Assembly (NCBI RefSeq): GCF_013410745.1
Contig: NZ_JACCFY010000001.1
Coordinates: 2,294,001 to 2,358,000, forward strand
DNA from: Nesterenkonia xinjiangensis
GTDB lineage: Bacteria > Actinomycetota > Actinomycetes > Actinomycetales > Micrococcaceae
Direction of reading: 5' to 3'
DNA: 64,000 nucleotides
Below are positions 1 to 7,750 of the stretch, piece after piece. The position numbers and the translations under genes were made by a program. The notes beneath the pieces are model-generated. The model saw only the letters and a list, made by a program, of their open reading frames with translations. It ran no database searches and was not told where the DNA came from. Position 1 is the first letter of the stretch; each line of letters opens with the position of its first letter.

Positions 1-101
1 AGGTGCCCAGCATCATCGCCGGAGCCCGGGCCGGCTGGTTCAACATCCTGGTGACCGATGAGGCCACCGCCCGGGCGGTCGCCCGCGCGCTGAAGCGCTG
101 A
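1..101 (+). CDS. SorC/DeoR-type sugar-binding regulator, C-terminal end (partial)
   Basis: Only the last 33 codons are in the window. They read VPSIIAGARAGWFNILVTDE followed by ATARAVARALKR and a TGA stop. The pattern G-x3-G-hydrophobic-N-hydrophobic-LVTDE-x-TA is the C-terminal signature of the sugar-phosphate effector domain in SorC and related DeoR-type regulators (family knowledge). These proteins bind DNA through an N-terminal helix-turn-helix that lies outside the window, so the regulated pathway cannot be read here. The next feature is a strong palindrome that probably ends this transcript. Confidence 0.72.
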   Translation, partial: VPSIIAGARAGWFNILVTDEATARAVARALKR

Positions 102-118
102 GGAGCTGCCTCTCCTCT

Positions 119-188
119 GTTGCCTCTGCGGTTTGCGCCCTTATGGGGCCGATCCGCGCGTCATAAGGGCGCAAACTGCAGAGGCAAC
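119..188. repeat. 70-bp palindromic element, family 1, copy A (27-bp arms, 16-nt loop)
   Basis: Positions 119-145 pair with 162-188: 26 Watson-Crick pairs and one G-T wobble (130 with 177) around a 16-nt loop. The inner 15 bases of the arm are GTTTGCGCCCTTATG. A second element with the same 27/16/27 geometry lies at 32034-32103 with a nearly identical inner 15 bases but a different outer 12 bases. It sits between two same-strand genes, so terminator or RNA-processing roles are possible. There is no T-run, so it is not a classical intrinsic terminator. Confidence 0.85.
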
Positions 189-226
189 GGGCGGGGCGTC
201 CCGAGACGGGGATCTAGCATGGGCGC

Positions 227-733
227 ATGAGTACCCCTGCCACTCAGCACCTCGACGACGACGGCGCGCGCCCCCTGTACTCCGCCGCCGTGGTCAATAT
301 CGGAGGCACCTCGGGGCGCGTCTGGGCCGAGGGCGGGCCGTCGCTGCCCACCGCCTCACCGTTCGACACGGATCGTCCGACGGGGTCGAACGGGAGCTCT
401 GAAGTGGGCGCCGATCCCGAGCAGCTGCTCGGCATGGCCTGGAGCACCTGCCTCAACGCCACCCTGGAGGTCGTGCTGGCCGAGGCCGGCATCGAGGCGC
501 GCTGCACCGTGCGGGTCGACGTCGACCTCCACCGTGAGCCGTCCGGAGCGGGCTATCGGTTCGTCCCCCGCGCCGTCGCCGCTGTGGAGGGGATGAGCCC
601 GGATCAGGCCCGCCCGCATGTGGCGGCGGCCCACGCCCGGTGCCCCGTCTCGAAGCTGCTCACCGGAGTTCCAGGGGCGCCGGCGCACCCGCCGGTGCAG
701 GTGGCGGAATTCTCTGCGCCCGCCCCGCGTTGA
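227..733 (+). CDS. ohr: OsmC/Ohr family organic hydroperoxide reductase
   Basis: 168 residues. Ohr enzymes reduce organic hydroperoxides with a redox-active cysteine pair, in the cytoplasm, with lipoyl-type reductants (family knowledge). The two expected cysteines are visible: C75 in PEQLLGMAWSTCLNATL and C139 in HARCPVSKLL. R31 lies in the early strand segment. A short N-terminal extension of about 15 residues precedes the conserved start of the fold. ATG at 227 is the first start downstream of the palindrome. No OhrR (MarR) regulator is adjacent. OsmC proper is the alternative; the PEQLLG and CPVSKL motifs favour Ohr. Confidence 0.85.
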   Translation: MSTPATQHLDDDGARPLYSAAVVNIGGTSGRVWAEGGPSLPTASPFDTDRPTGSNGSSEVGADPEQLLGMAWSTCLNATLEVVLAEAGIEARCTVRVDVDLHREPSGAGYRFVPRAVAAVEGMSPDQARPHVAAAHARCPVSKLLTGVPGAPAHPPVQVAEFSAPAPR

Positions 734-833
734 GACGGGGCGTGGACTCACCAGCACTGACCCGGGCGCGAGACCTGCCCGCACAGGCGAATCGCCCAGC
801 CGATGGACGGGGCCCTCGGGCAGGGCGCCCCCG

Positions 834-1580
834 ATGATCGAGCTCCAACACGTCACCAAGACCTACCGGCGCCGAGGGGCCGGACGCGGCGGCCCCGAGC
901 TCCACGCCCTGCGGGGCATCGACCTCACCATCCAGGATGAGGAGATGTTCGGCGTCGTCGGCGAATCCGGGTCGGGGAAGTCCTCCCTGCTGCGGATGAT
1001 CAACCACCTCGAGGCGCCCACGGCAGGCCGCGTGCTGGTGGACGGGGTCGACCTCGCCGCGCTCAGCCCGCGGGCCCGGCGTGCCCGACGCCGCCGCATC
1101 GGCATGGTCTTCCAGCAGTTCAACCTGCTGGCCAACAAGACCGTCTTCGACAACGCCGCCCTGCCGCTGCGCCTGCAGCGCCGCCGAGAGCGGGACCGGG
1201 TGATGCAGATGTTGGACTTCGTGAACATGGCCGATCACGCGCACAAACACCCCAGCCTGCTCAGCGGCGGGGAGAAGCAGCGGGTGGCCATCGCCCGGGC
1301 GCTGGTGACCGAGCCGGGAATCCTGCTCTGCGACGAGCCCACCTCCGCCCTGGACGACCACCACACCGAAGAGGTCATGGAGATCCTCGGCCAGATCCGG
1401 CGCGAGCTGCGCACCACGATCGTGCTGGTCAGCCACGAGCTCGACGTCATCAAGGCCTCCTGCGACCGAGCGGCCGTGCTGGAGCGGGGTCGGCTCACCG
1501 CGGTGGCCGACGTCGTCGCCCCGCCGCCGCGGGAAGCCTTCGCCACCTACGCCGAACGAGCCCAGAGGTACCTCGCATGA
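834..1580 (+). CDS. metN: Methionine ABC transporter, ATP-binding protein MetN (short form)
   Basis: 248 residues starting MIELQHVTKTY at ATG 834; the open frame continues upstream to 618 but lacks ABC homology there. Walker A GESGSGKSS near residue 45, signature LSGGEKQRVAIARAL, Walker [13 protein letters not shown] and H-loop VSHE are all present, so it should hydrolyse ATP to drive import. It ends soon after the H-loop, without the C-terminal NIL/ACT-like methionine-sensing domain that E. coli MetN (about 343 residues) carries. Its stop overlaps the metI start (ATGA), and metQ follows, which fixes the role as D/L-methionine import. Confidence 0.9.
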   Translation: MIELQHVTKTYRRRGAGRGGPELHALRGIDLTIQDEEMFGVVGESGSGKSSLLRMINHLEAPTAGRVLVDGVDLAALSPRARRARRRRIGMVFQQFNLLANKTVFDNAALPLRLQRRRERDRVMQMLDFVNMADHAHKHPSLLSGGEKQRVAIARALVTEPGILLCDEPTSALDDHHTEEVMEILGQIRRELRTTIVLVSHELDVIKASCDRAAVLERGRLTAVADVVAPPPREAFATYAERAQRYLA

Positions 1581-2335
1581 TCGGGGAAGGCATGATCGGG
1601 GGCGCCCTGACGGCCCAGGGGAGCGGCGAGGGGATCCTCGCCGAGGTCGCTGGCTCCTTCGACGAGCTCACCGCCAGCCTGGGTGCGTATCGCGGGGAGA
1701 TGCTCCAGGCCATCTGGGAGACCGGGCTGATGCTGGGCAACTCGCTGCTGGCCGCGGTGCTGCTGGGGCTGCCGATCGGCACGTGGATGTACCTCTCCCG
1801 GAGGAACGGGCCGCAGCCCCGCCACGGGCTCTACGCCGTGCTCAACGGCTATGTCAACGTGGTCCGCTCCGTGCCGTTCCTGCTGTTCGTGGTCGCACTG
1901 ATCCCGTTCACCCGCTGGCTCGTCGGGACCTCCTTCGGCACCACCGCGGCTTCGGTGCCGCTGGCCTTCGTCGCGGTGGCGCTCTATGCCCGCTGGGTGG
2001 AGCAGACCCTGCTCGACGTGCCGCGGCAGACCGTGGAGCTCGCCGACGCCCTCGGGGCCAGCACCCTGCAGCTGATCACCCGGTTCCTCTACCCCGAAGC
2101 CCGCTCCGGACTGGTGCTGAGCCTGACCACGGTGACCATCTCCATGGTCTCCTACTCCACCATCATGGGAGTGGTGGGCGGCGGAGGAGTCGGTGACTTC
2201 GCCATCCGCTACGGGTACCAGACCTATGAGTACGAGATCATGTACGCCACCATCCTGATCATGATCGTGGTGGTGATGCTCCTCCAGGGGACCGGGACCT
2301 GGATCTCGCGGCGCATCGACCGCCGGGTGCCCTGA
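1577..2335 (+). CDS. metI: Methionine ABC transporter permease MetI
   Basis: 252 residues with a non-homologous stretch of about 40 residues before the first membrane segment (near SLLAAVLLGLPIGTWMYL). Five or more hydrophobic segments follow, and the EAA-type coupling loop is readable as VELADALGASTLQLITRF. The C-terminal block SYSTIMGVVGGGGVGDFAIRYGY is diagnostic for MetI-type permeases. Start ATG 1577 overlaps the metN stop by four bases, giving translational coupling; ATG 1592 is an alternative. The stop codon lies inside the first unit of a 19-bp tandem repeat. Confidence 0.92.
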   Translation: MIGEGMIGGALTAQGSGEGILAEVAGSFDELTASLGAYRGEMLQAIWETGLMLGNSLLAAVLLGLPIGTWMYLSRRNGPQPRHGLYAVLNGYVNVVRSVPFLLFVVALIPFTRWLVGTSFGTTAASVPLAFVAVALYARWVEQTLLDVPRQTVELADALGASTLQLITRFLYPEARSGLVLSLTTVTISMVSYSTIMGVVGGGGVGDFAIRYGYQTYEYEIMYATILIMIVVVMLLQGTGTWISRRIDRRVP

Positions 2336-2396
2336 CCAGCCCTGACCGCCCTGACCAGCCCTGACCGCCCTGACCAGCCCTGACCGCCCTGACCAG
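2330..2396. repeat. 19-bp tandem repeat, 3.5 units, spanning the metI stop and metI-metQ gap
   Basis: Units at 2330-2348, 2349-2367 and 2368-2386, plus a 10-base partial unit at 2387-2396, are identical. Each 19-bp unit is a 10-base half (CCCTGACCAG) and a 9-base half (CCCTGACCG), so it is itself a near-duplication. The first unit carries the metI TGA stop. Repeats of this kind expand by replication slippage. Because 19 is not a multiple of three but the array is after the stop, length changes do not affect either protein, only the spacing to the metQ ribosome binding site. Confidence 0.95.
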
Positions 2397-2445
2397 CTTG
2401 GACCCTCCGGTCCACCCGCACCGCCCACATCCGAAGAAGGAGACC

Positions 2446-3342
2446 ATGTCACCTAGTCCCCGCCCCCGTCCCACCTCCCTCTCCGCCCACGGCTCCGCCC
2501 GGTTCCGTGCGCTGCTCCGGCCGCTCGCCGTCGTCACCGTGGGCGCGCTCCTGCTCGCCGGCTGCACCGAGGGCGGAGACACCACCGGTGATGAGTCCGG
2601 AGGCGACGCCGGGTCGGACACCACCATCCGGGTGGCCTCGCATATGCCGCCGATGACCGACGTCGTCGAGGTCGCCGGAGAGGTGGCCGAGGAGGAGGGC
2701 TGGACGGTGGAGCTTGTCCAGGTCAGCGACAACGTCCAATACAACCGGCTGCTGGCCGACGGTGAGGTGGACGCGAACTTCGCCCAGCATGAGCCGTACA
2801 TGCAGGCCTTCAACGCCGAGCACGACGCCGAGCTGACCGCCCTGGCGCCGATCTATGACGCGAAGGTGGGCTTCTACTCGGCGGAGTTCGACGACGTCGC
2901 CGACATCCCTGAGGGTGCACAGGTCGCCATCCCCAACGACGCCTCGAACGAGGGCAGGGCTTTGGCGATCCTCGACGAGCACGGGCTGATCAGCCTGGCC
3001 GAGGGTGTCGGCTTCGAGGGGCGGATCTCTGACATCGAGGAGAACCCGAAGGACCTCGAATGGGTGCAGGTCGACCTGCTGAACCTCTCCTCGGCCTACG
3101 AGGAGGACGGCATCGCGATGGTCTACAACTATCCGACCTACATCGCCCGGGTGGGGCTGACCCCGCAGGACGCCATCCTGCTGGAGGAGACCGTGGACCA
3201 GCGCTTCGCGATCCAGCTGGTGGCCCGCGCCGAGGACGCCGACACCGAGAAGATCGAGGTGCTCGAGCAGGCCATGACCTCTGACGAGGTGCGTGACTTC
3301 CTGGAGGAGGAGCACAGCGAGACGCTGCTGCCCGCGTTCTGA
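2446..3342 (+). CDS. metQ: Methionine-binding lipoprotein MetQ
   Basis: 298 residues. ATG 2446 follows a strong AGAAGGAGA ribosome site. The N-terminus has an arginine-rich region, a hydrophobic run and a lipobox LLAGC with C40 as the lipidated residue, then an acidic linker. The mature protein matches the NlpA/MetQ family: VQYNRLLADGEVDANFAQHEP, VAIPNDASNEGRAL and MVYNYPTYI are family blocks around the methionine site. It is anchored outside the membrane and delivers methionine to MetI/MetN. It is notably rich in Asp and Glu. Confidence 0.93.
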   Translation: MSPSPRPRPTSLSAHGSARFRALLRPLAVVTVGALLLAGCTEGGDTTGDESGGDAGSDTTIRVASHMPPMTDVVEVAGEVAEEEGWTVELVQVSDNVQYNRLLADGEVDANFAQHEPYMQAFNAEHDAELTALAPIYDAKVGFYSAEFDDVADIPEGAQVAIPNDASNEGRALAILDEHGLISLAEGVGFEGRISDIEENPKDLEWVQVDLLNLSSAYEEDGIAMVYNYPTYIARVGLTPQDAILLEETVDQRFAIQLVARAEDADTEKIEVLEQAMTSDEVRDFLEEEHSETLLPAF

Positions 3343-3370
3343 TCCTCCCGGGAGACCGGTCAGGTCGGCG

Positions 3371-3994
3371 TCAGGGCATCTTCGCCAGGATGCGGGTCAC
3401 CGTCCGCCAGGTGCGGGTGGTGATCTGCTTGCCGAAGGCACGTTCCAGCCAGACCATCACGTCCGGGGTCTTCGCCGCGGTGGTGTCGGTGACGGACAGC
3501 ACCGCGGCCGACGGCCCGTGATGGCCGAGCAGCTCGGTGGTCGACGACGGCGGCGTCGGCAGGTCCACGGTGTCCTGGACTGCGGCCGGATCCTTCAGGA
3601 ACGTCGCCAGCAGATAGGTGGCCCGGGAGTGTTCCCGCTCGCCGAAGGGTGCGGCCTGCACCAGCGATTCCAACTCCGCTCGGCTGCGCAGCACGGTGCC
3701 TCCGTCGATGCCGAGGGCTTCCTGCAGCGCGGCCTGGATGTGTGCTTCGGCGTCGGCCCGCTCGGGGGAGCCGAGCGCGCCGCCGTCGTGCGGGACTTCA
3801 CCGGAATCGGCGCTGAAGATGATGTTGCCGCTGGAGATCACCGAGGCGACGTCGTCGAACCCCAGATCCGTGAAGACCGCGCGCAGCTTCTCATTGCGCA
3901 TGTTTGGGTTCCCCGGTCCGATGCCGCGCAGCAGCGCGCACCACGAAGGATCGGTGGTGGAATCGTGAGAGCTGGCCGGAGCCGGGGCTGCCAT
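3371..3994 (-). CDS. DUF1697 family protein
   Basis: 207 residues from ATG 3994 (GTG at 4000 is an alternative two codons upstream). The opening CALLRGIGPGNPNMRNEKLR and the block SVISSGNIIFSA match the DUF1697 signature (typically ALLRGINVGG-x-KV-M and V-x2-Y-x-QSGNV). Members are small cytoplasmic proteins of unknown activity, 170-210 residues long. It is convergent with metQ with only 28 bp between stops. The substitution NPNMRNEK for the usual GG-hydrophobic-K stretch is mild. No function can be assigned. Confidence 0.8.
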   Translation of the reverse strand: MAAPAPASSHDSTTDPSWCALLRGIGPGNPNMRNEKLRAVFTDLGFDDVASVISSGNIIFSADSGEVPHDGGALGSPERADAEAHIQAALQEALGIDGGTVLRSRAELESLVQAAPFGEREHSRATYLLATFLKDPAAVQDTVDLPTPPSSTTELLGHHGPSAAVLSVTDTTAAKTPDVMVWLERAFGKQITTRTWRTVTRILAKMP

Positions 3995-4066
3995 GGGCAC
4001 AGACTACCGGTGCCCGACGGGGAGCAGGAGCTTCCTCGCCGGGCACCGGCTGAGACGTGAGAGGGG

Positions 4067-4699
4067 TCAGACGGGGACGGTGACCGCCGCGCGCAGCGCC
4101 TGGGCGGCTGCGCCGATGTCATCGGCCGAGTAGATGGCCCCGCCGGCGACCGCGATCTGCGCGCCCGCAGTCTGCACATCTGCGACAGTGGAGGCGCTGA
4201 CCCCGCCGGCCACGGAGAACGGCACACCGGAGGCCCGCCCCGCGGTGAGGAGGTCATCCAGTGAGTAGCCCTCCTGAGCCTGTTCGTCCAGACCCGCGTG
4301 CATCTCGACGAGCTCAGCCCCGAGGTCCACGACCTCCTGGGCGCGGCGTGCCTTGTCCTTCACTCCGATCAGGTCCACGACGATGCCCTTGCCGTGGCGG
4401 CGGGCGGCTTCGACGGCACCGACGATGGTGCTGTCGTCAGCGGTGCCCAGCACGGTGACGAGGTCGGCGCCGGCGGTGAAGGCGATCTCGGCCTCCAGGG
4501 CGCCGGCGTCCATGGTCTTCAGGTCGGCGAAGACGACCTTGTCCGGGTGAGCCTCCTTCACGGCGGTGACCGCGCGGAGCCCTTCGCTCTTGATGAGCGG
4601 GGTGCCGAGTTCCAGGATGTCGACGTGAGGGGCCGCCGCAGCGGCCCACTGCAGGGCCTGCTCGGTGGTGAGGGTGTCCATGGCGAACTGGATCTTCAT
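4067..4699 (-). CDS. hxlA: 3-hexulose-6-phosphate synthase
   Basis: 210 residues, full length for the family. The enzyme condenses formaldehyde with ribulose 5-phosphate, the first step of the ribulose monophosphate route, used for formaldehyde detoxification in non-methylotrophs. It has the orotidine-decarboxylase-like barrel motifs: MKIQFAMDTL at the start, FADLKTMDAG with the catalytic Asp-x-Lys-x2-Asp, and VAGGV near the phosphate site. It lies 62 bp downstream of hxlB on the same strand. KGPDC (ulaD-like) is the alternative, but pairing with a hexuloisomerase settles it. Confidence 0.92.
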   Translation of the reverse strand: MKIQFAMDTLTTEQALQWAAAAAPHVDILELGTPLIKSEGLRAVTAVKEAHPDKVVFADLKTMDAGALEAEIAFTAGADLVTVLGTADDSTIVGAVEAARRHGKGIVVDLIGVKDKARRAQEVVDLGAELVEMHAGLDEQAQEGYSLDDLLTAGRASGVPFSVAGGVSASTVADVQTAGAQIAVAGGAIYSADDIGAAAQALRAAVTVPV

Positions 4700-4761
4700 G
4701 AGAGTTCTCCTTCAGGGTTGGTCGGGGCGAATGGCGAGTTCGGACGGGTCGGGGATGGATG

Positions 4762-5352
4762 TCATTCCAGATTGGCGTGGCGCGGCCAGAGGTCGTCACC
4801 GGTGAGGCCGCTGCGCTGCCACAGGGCGTGGAACAGCGCATCTCCGAGCACGACCAGGCCCTGTTCGAAGAGGCTTCCGGCGTACTGCGCCGAGATGCTC
4901 CCGCTGCGATCGAGCTTCGCCGCTGCGGGCACCTCCACCGTCACCTGGGCGAGCTGCGCCAGCGGCGACTCCGGTGTGGCGGTGAGTGCGGCGACCGTCG
5001 CGCCGACGGACCGCGCCTTCTCGGCGGCCTGCAGGATGCCCGCGGTGGTTCCGGAGCCGCTGGCCACCAGCAGCACGTCCCCGGCCCGGATGGCTGGGGT
5101 GGTGATCTCGCCGACGACGTGGGTGGTCAGTCCCAGGTGCATCAGCCGCATCGCGGTCATCTTCAGGGCCAGGCCCGAGCGGCCCGAGCCCAGGACGAAG
5201 ACCCGCTCAGCCCCCGAGACGACCGCGGCGAGGTCCTCCAAGGTGCGGCCGGCGAGCGTCAGGGTGTCAGAGCTCCGGGCAAGCTCGGAGGTGATCTCCT
5301 GCAGCGCACTGCCGACGGTGGTGTGCGTGGTCAGCGTGATGTTCGCGTTCAT
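4762..5352 (-). CDS. hxlB: 6-phospho-3-hexuloisomerase
   Basis: 196 residues from ATG 5352; an in-frame GTG at 5370 would add six residues. It is a single SIS (sugar isomerase) domain: VFVLGSGRSGLALKM binds the phosphate, and LLVASGSGTTAGIL is the second SIS loop. It turns hexulose 6-phosphate into fructose 6-phosphate, completing formaldehyde assimilation started by hxlA. The two genes run on the same strand. About 110 bp separates hxlB from a divergent regulator gene, so the shared promoter is the likely control point. Confidence 0.92.
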   Translation of the reverse strand: MNANITLTTHTTVGSALQEITSELARSSDTLTLAGRTLEDLAAVVSGAERVFVLGSGRSGLALKMTAMRLMHLGLTTHVVGEITTPAIRAGDVLLVASGSGTTAGILQAAEKARSVGATVAALTATPESPLAQLAQVTVEVPAAAKLDRSGSISAQYAGSLFEQGLVVLGDALFHALWQRSGLTGDDLWPRHANLE

Positions 5353-5462
5353 GGAGACGATCCTGCCCACCGGCCGGGCAGCGCACCATCCCTCGAAGGT
5401 CCAGTGAGACTGCCCGTTCGGCCAGGACTGCTCGGACGGGCAGGTCGGCTAGCCTGTGGGGC

Positions 5463-6302
5463 ATGACGCAGGATCCGACGCAGGACCCCCACGAGCTGCC
5501 CGCGCCCGCGGATCGTCGCCACGCCTCGCAGCACGCCCGCTCCGTCTCGGAGCTGGCGGATCGGCAGGCGGTGACGCTGGAGACCATTCTGGCGGCGCTG
5601 CGCTCGCCGCGGCTGGGGGACCGCGAAGCGCGGGAGACCGCGACTGGCATCGCCGCCGCCGCGCTGGTGGAGGCGCGTTCCTCCGCGCGGCAGGGGGCGG
5701 ACCTGTTGGAGCCGGTCACCGGGGCCTTCGGGCGTCTGAAGGCCGAGTTGCGCCCGCTGGTGCGTCATGGCCGCGTGGAGGTGGAGTTCGTGGAGCCTCC
5801 GCCCAACGGCCGGGCGCTGCCCGGAGATGTGGCGCAGGCGGCACGGGCGATCGTCCGCAGCGCCGTGCTGATCGTCGTCGATTCGTCCGAGGCCCGCCGC
5901 GTCCGGGTCCATTGGGACTGCGACGGTCTGCACCTGCTGATCCACCTCCGCGATGACGGGGTTGGGGAGCTCCGTGCCCATGACGACGCGCTCCGCCCGA
6001 TCGCCGAGCATCTGAGTGCGCTCGGCGGCAGGATGGAGGTGGAGTCCACGCGAGGGTGGGGCACCGAGATCAGCATCGCCGTCCCGCTGGACCCGGCACC
6101 GGCGGCGCTTCCGATGGAGGATCTCGCGGAGCTGAGCCCGCGGGAGGCCGAGGTGCTGCAGCACCTGGCCCGTGGTTCGCGCAACGCCGAGATCGCGGGC
6201 GAGCTGGGGATCAGCGACCACACCGTCAAGTTCCACATCTCCAAGCTGCTCCGCAAGACCGGCACACGGAACCGCGCGGAGCTCATCGCGCTGCTGCGCT
6301 GA
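5463..6302 (+). CDS. Histidine-kinase-type ATPase domain fused to LuxR HTH; probable regulator of hxlBA
   Basis: 279 residues. Residues about 100-205 resemble a HATPase_c domain: LRDDGVGELRAH is a G1-type box and GGRMEVESTRGWGTEISIAV a G2-type box. The N-box is degenerate (QAARAIVRSAV, no clear Asn). Residues 217-279 are a LuxR DNA-binding domain (LSPREAEVLQHLARG, then SDHTVKFHISKLLRKTG). No receiver domain and no clear histidine box is present, so this is a one-protein sensor-DNA binder, not a standard two-component partner. It is divergent from hxlB, which suggests control of the formaldehyde genes (inference). Confidence 0.75.
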   Translation: MTQDPTQDPHELPAPADRRHASQHARSVSELADRQAVTLETILAALRSPRLGDREARETATGIAAAALVEARSSARQGADLLEPVTGAFGRLKAELRPLVRHGRVEVEFVEPPPNGRALPGDVAQAARAIVRSAVLIVVDSSEARRVRVHWDCDGLHLLIHLRDDGVGELRAHDDALRPIAEHLSALGGRMEVESTRGWGTEISIAVPLDPAPAALPMEDLAELSPREAEVLQHLARGSRNAEIAGELGISDHTVKFHISKLLRKTGTRNRAELIALLR

Positions 6303-6322
6303 GAAGCATGGGAGCCAGACCA

Positions 6323-6762
6323 ATGACCCACCAGATCATCTCCACCAGGCAGCTGGCCCCTGCCCCGTGGAACCCCAACCCGTGGAGCCCCGCCCCTGGG
6401 TCCAGAGGTCGACGCCGGCGGGCCGGGGCAGGGATTCCTCTGGCGGCTCAGTCTCGCGGATCTGGTGGATGACTGCGCCTTCTCCGCGCTGCCAGGGGTG
6501 GGCCGCGTGTTCACCCTCGTCACCCCAGGCTCGCGGTGAGGTGCGCGTCGAGCACCTCGCGGCCGGCTGGTCGGCGCTGGACCCTGCCGAGGTCGCGATC
6601 TTCGTGCTCTCCGGGTCGGTGAGCCTCCGAGACGGGGGAGAGCTGGCCCAGGGCCAGACTCTCCGGCCGCATGGCCCGGCTCGCATCCATGCGGACGGGT
6701 CAGCAGTGGTGGCCCGTGTCCGGGTCCGGGATCAGGTCGCGGGGCATGAGGGGGTTCGCTGA
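6323..6762 (+). pseudogene. hutD: hutD-like gene, frameshifted remnant
   Basis: Three reading frames each hold a piece of a HutD/Ves cupin protein. MTHQIISTRQLAPAPWNP opens at ATG 6323. Shifting frame near 6428 gives FLWRLSLADLVDDCAFSALP and then GVGRVFTLVTPGS, which stops at once. A third frame carries EVRVEHLAAGWSALDPAEVA with IFVLSGSVSL to the stop at 6762. The usual NGGG segment after the PW motif is missing. HutD is a small cupin of histidine utilisation; no other hut gene is in the window. It is therefore a dead gene, with at least two frameshifts and an internal deletion. Confidence 0.75.
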
Positions 6763-6907
6763 GGGGAATCGATGGACTCGTCAGCAGGTTGAGGCAGGTG
6801 AGCTCGTCGTCTTGCGTCATGTGCGGCGGGCCAGCGCCTGCCGGCGTGCTACGTTCACTAGCCGTCCGGACAGCTCGTCCATGACCACACACCTCGGGGG
6901 AAATCTG

Positions 6908-7735
6908 ATGACTCACCGCCGCGTCCTGCCCGCCGCCGCGATCGCCGCACTGCTGATCTCCACGGCCGCCTGCAGCGCCGATGACACCGCCGACGTCGGC
7001 GAGGACACTGACGAGGAGTCCGCCGCCGGGCTCACCCTGGAGGACGTCCAGGAGGAAGGCACCCTGACGGTCGGCACCGAGGGCACCTACCGGCCCTTCT
7101 CCTACCATGAGGGCGGCTCCGGGGACCTGACCGGCTACGACGTCGACATCGTCACCGCCGTGGCCGAGAAGCTGGGGGTGGAGGTCCAGTTCGAGGAGAC
7201 CCAGTGGGACGCCATGTTCGCCGGGCTGGAGTCCGCGCGCTTCGACGTCGTCGCCAACCAGGTCTCCGTCACCGAGGACCGCCAGGAGTCCTACCTGTTC
7301 TCCGAGCCCTATACCGTCAGCAACGGGGTCATCGTCACCCTGGCCGACAACGAGGAGATCACCAGCTTCGAAGACCTCGAGGGCAAGACCACCGCGCAGT
7401 CGCTGACCAGCAACTGGTACGACCTCGCCGTCGAGGCCGGCGCCGACGTCGAGGGTGTGGAAGGCTGGGCCCAGTCGGTGACCCTGCTGGAGCAGGGCCG
7501 GGTGGACGCCACCATCAATGACAAGCTCACCTACCTGGACTACCAGGCCACCGAGGACAACGAGAACATCGCGATCGCGGCCGAGACCGACGACCAGTCC
7601 TTCGCCGCCCTCACCTTCCGGCAGGGCAGCGAGTCGCTCGTGGAGGCCGTGGACGAGGCGCTCGCAGAGCTGGCCGAGGACGGCACGCTGACGGAGATCA
7701 GCGAAGAGTACTTCGACGCCGACGTCTCGCAGTGA
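6908..7735 (+). CDS. Polar amino acid (cystine-like) ABC transporter, substrate-binding lipoprotein
   Basis: 275 residues from ATG 6908 (GGGGGAAA ribosome site). The lipobox STAAC lipidates C22. The mature protein is SBP family 3: LTVGTEGTYRPFSY opens lobe 1 and FDVVANQVSVTEDRQESYLF is the hinge-region block typical of TcyA/TcyK-type cystine or glutamine binders. The longer frame upstream to 6671 crosses the hutD remnant and is not coding. Permease and ATPase genes follow directly. Substrate is inferred from similarity to cystine binders; glutamine or glutamate cannot be excluded. Confidence 0.88.
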   Translation: MTHRRVLPAAAIAALLISTAACSADDTADVGEDTDEESAAGLTLEDVQEEGTLTVGTEGTYRPFSYHEGGSGDLTGYDVDIVTAVAEKLGVEVQFEETQWDAMFAGLESARFDVVANQVSVTEDRQESYLFSEPYTVSNGVIVTLADNEEITSFEDLEGKTTAQSLTSNWYDLAVEAGADVEGVEGWAQSVTLLEQGRVDATINDKLTYLDYQATEDNENIAIAAETDDQSFAALTFRQGSESLVEAVDEALAELAEDGTLTEISEEYFDADVSQ

Positions 7736-7750
7736 TCGGGGGCGGTGTCC

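Noticed and set aside
2330-2396. CRISPR-like direct repeats
   Set aside because: Units of 19 bp are contiguous with no spacers and no cas genes are present. It is a plain tandem repeat.
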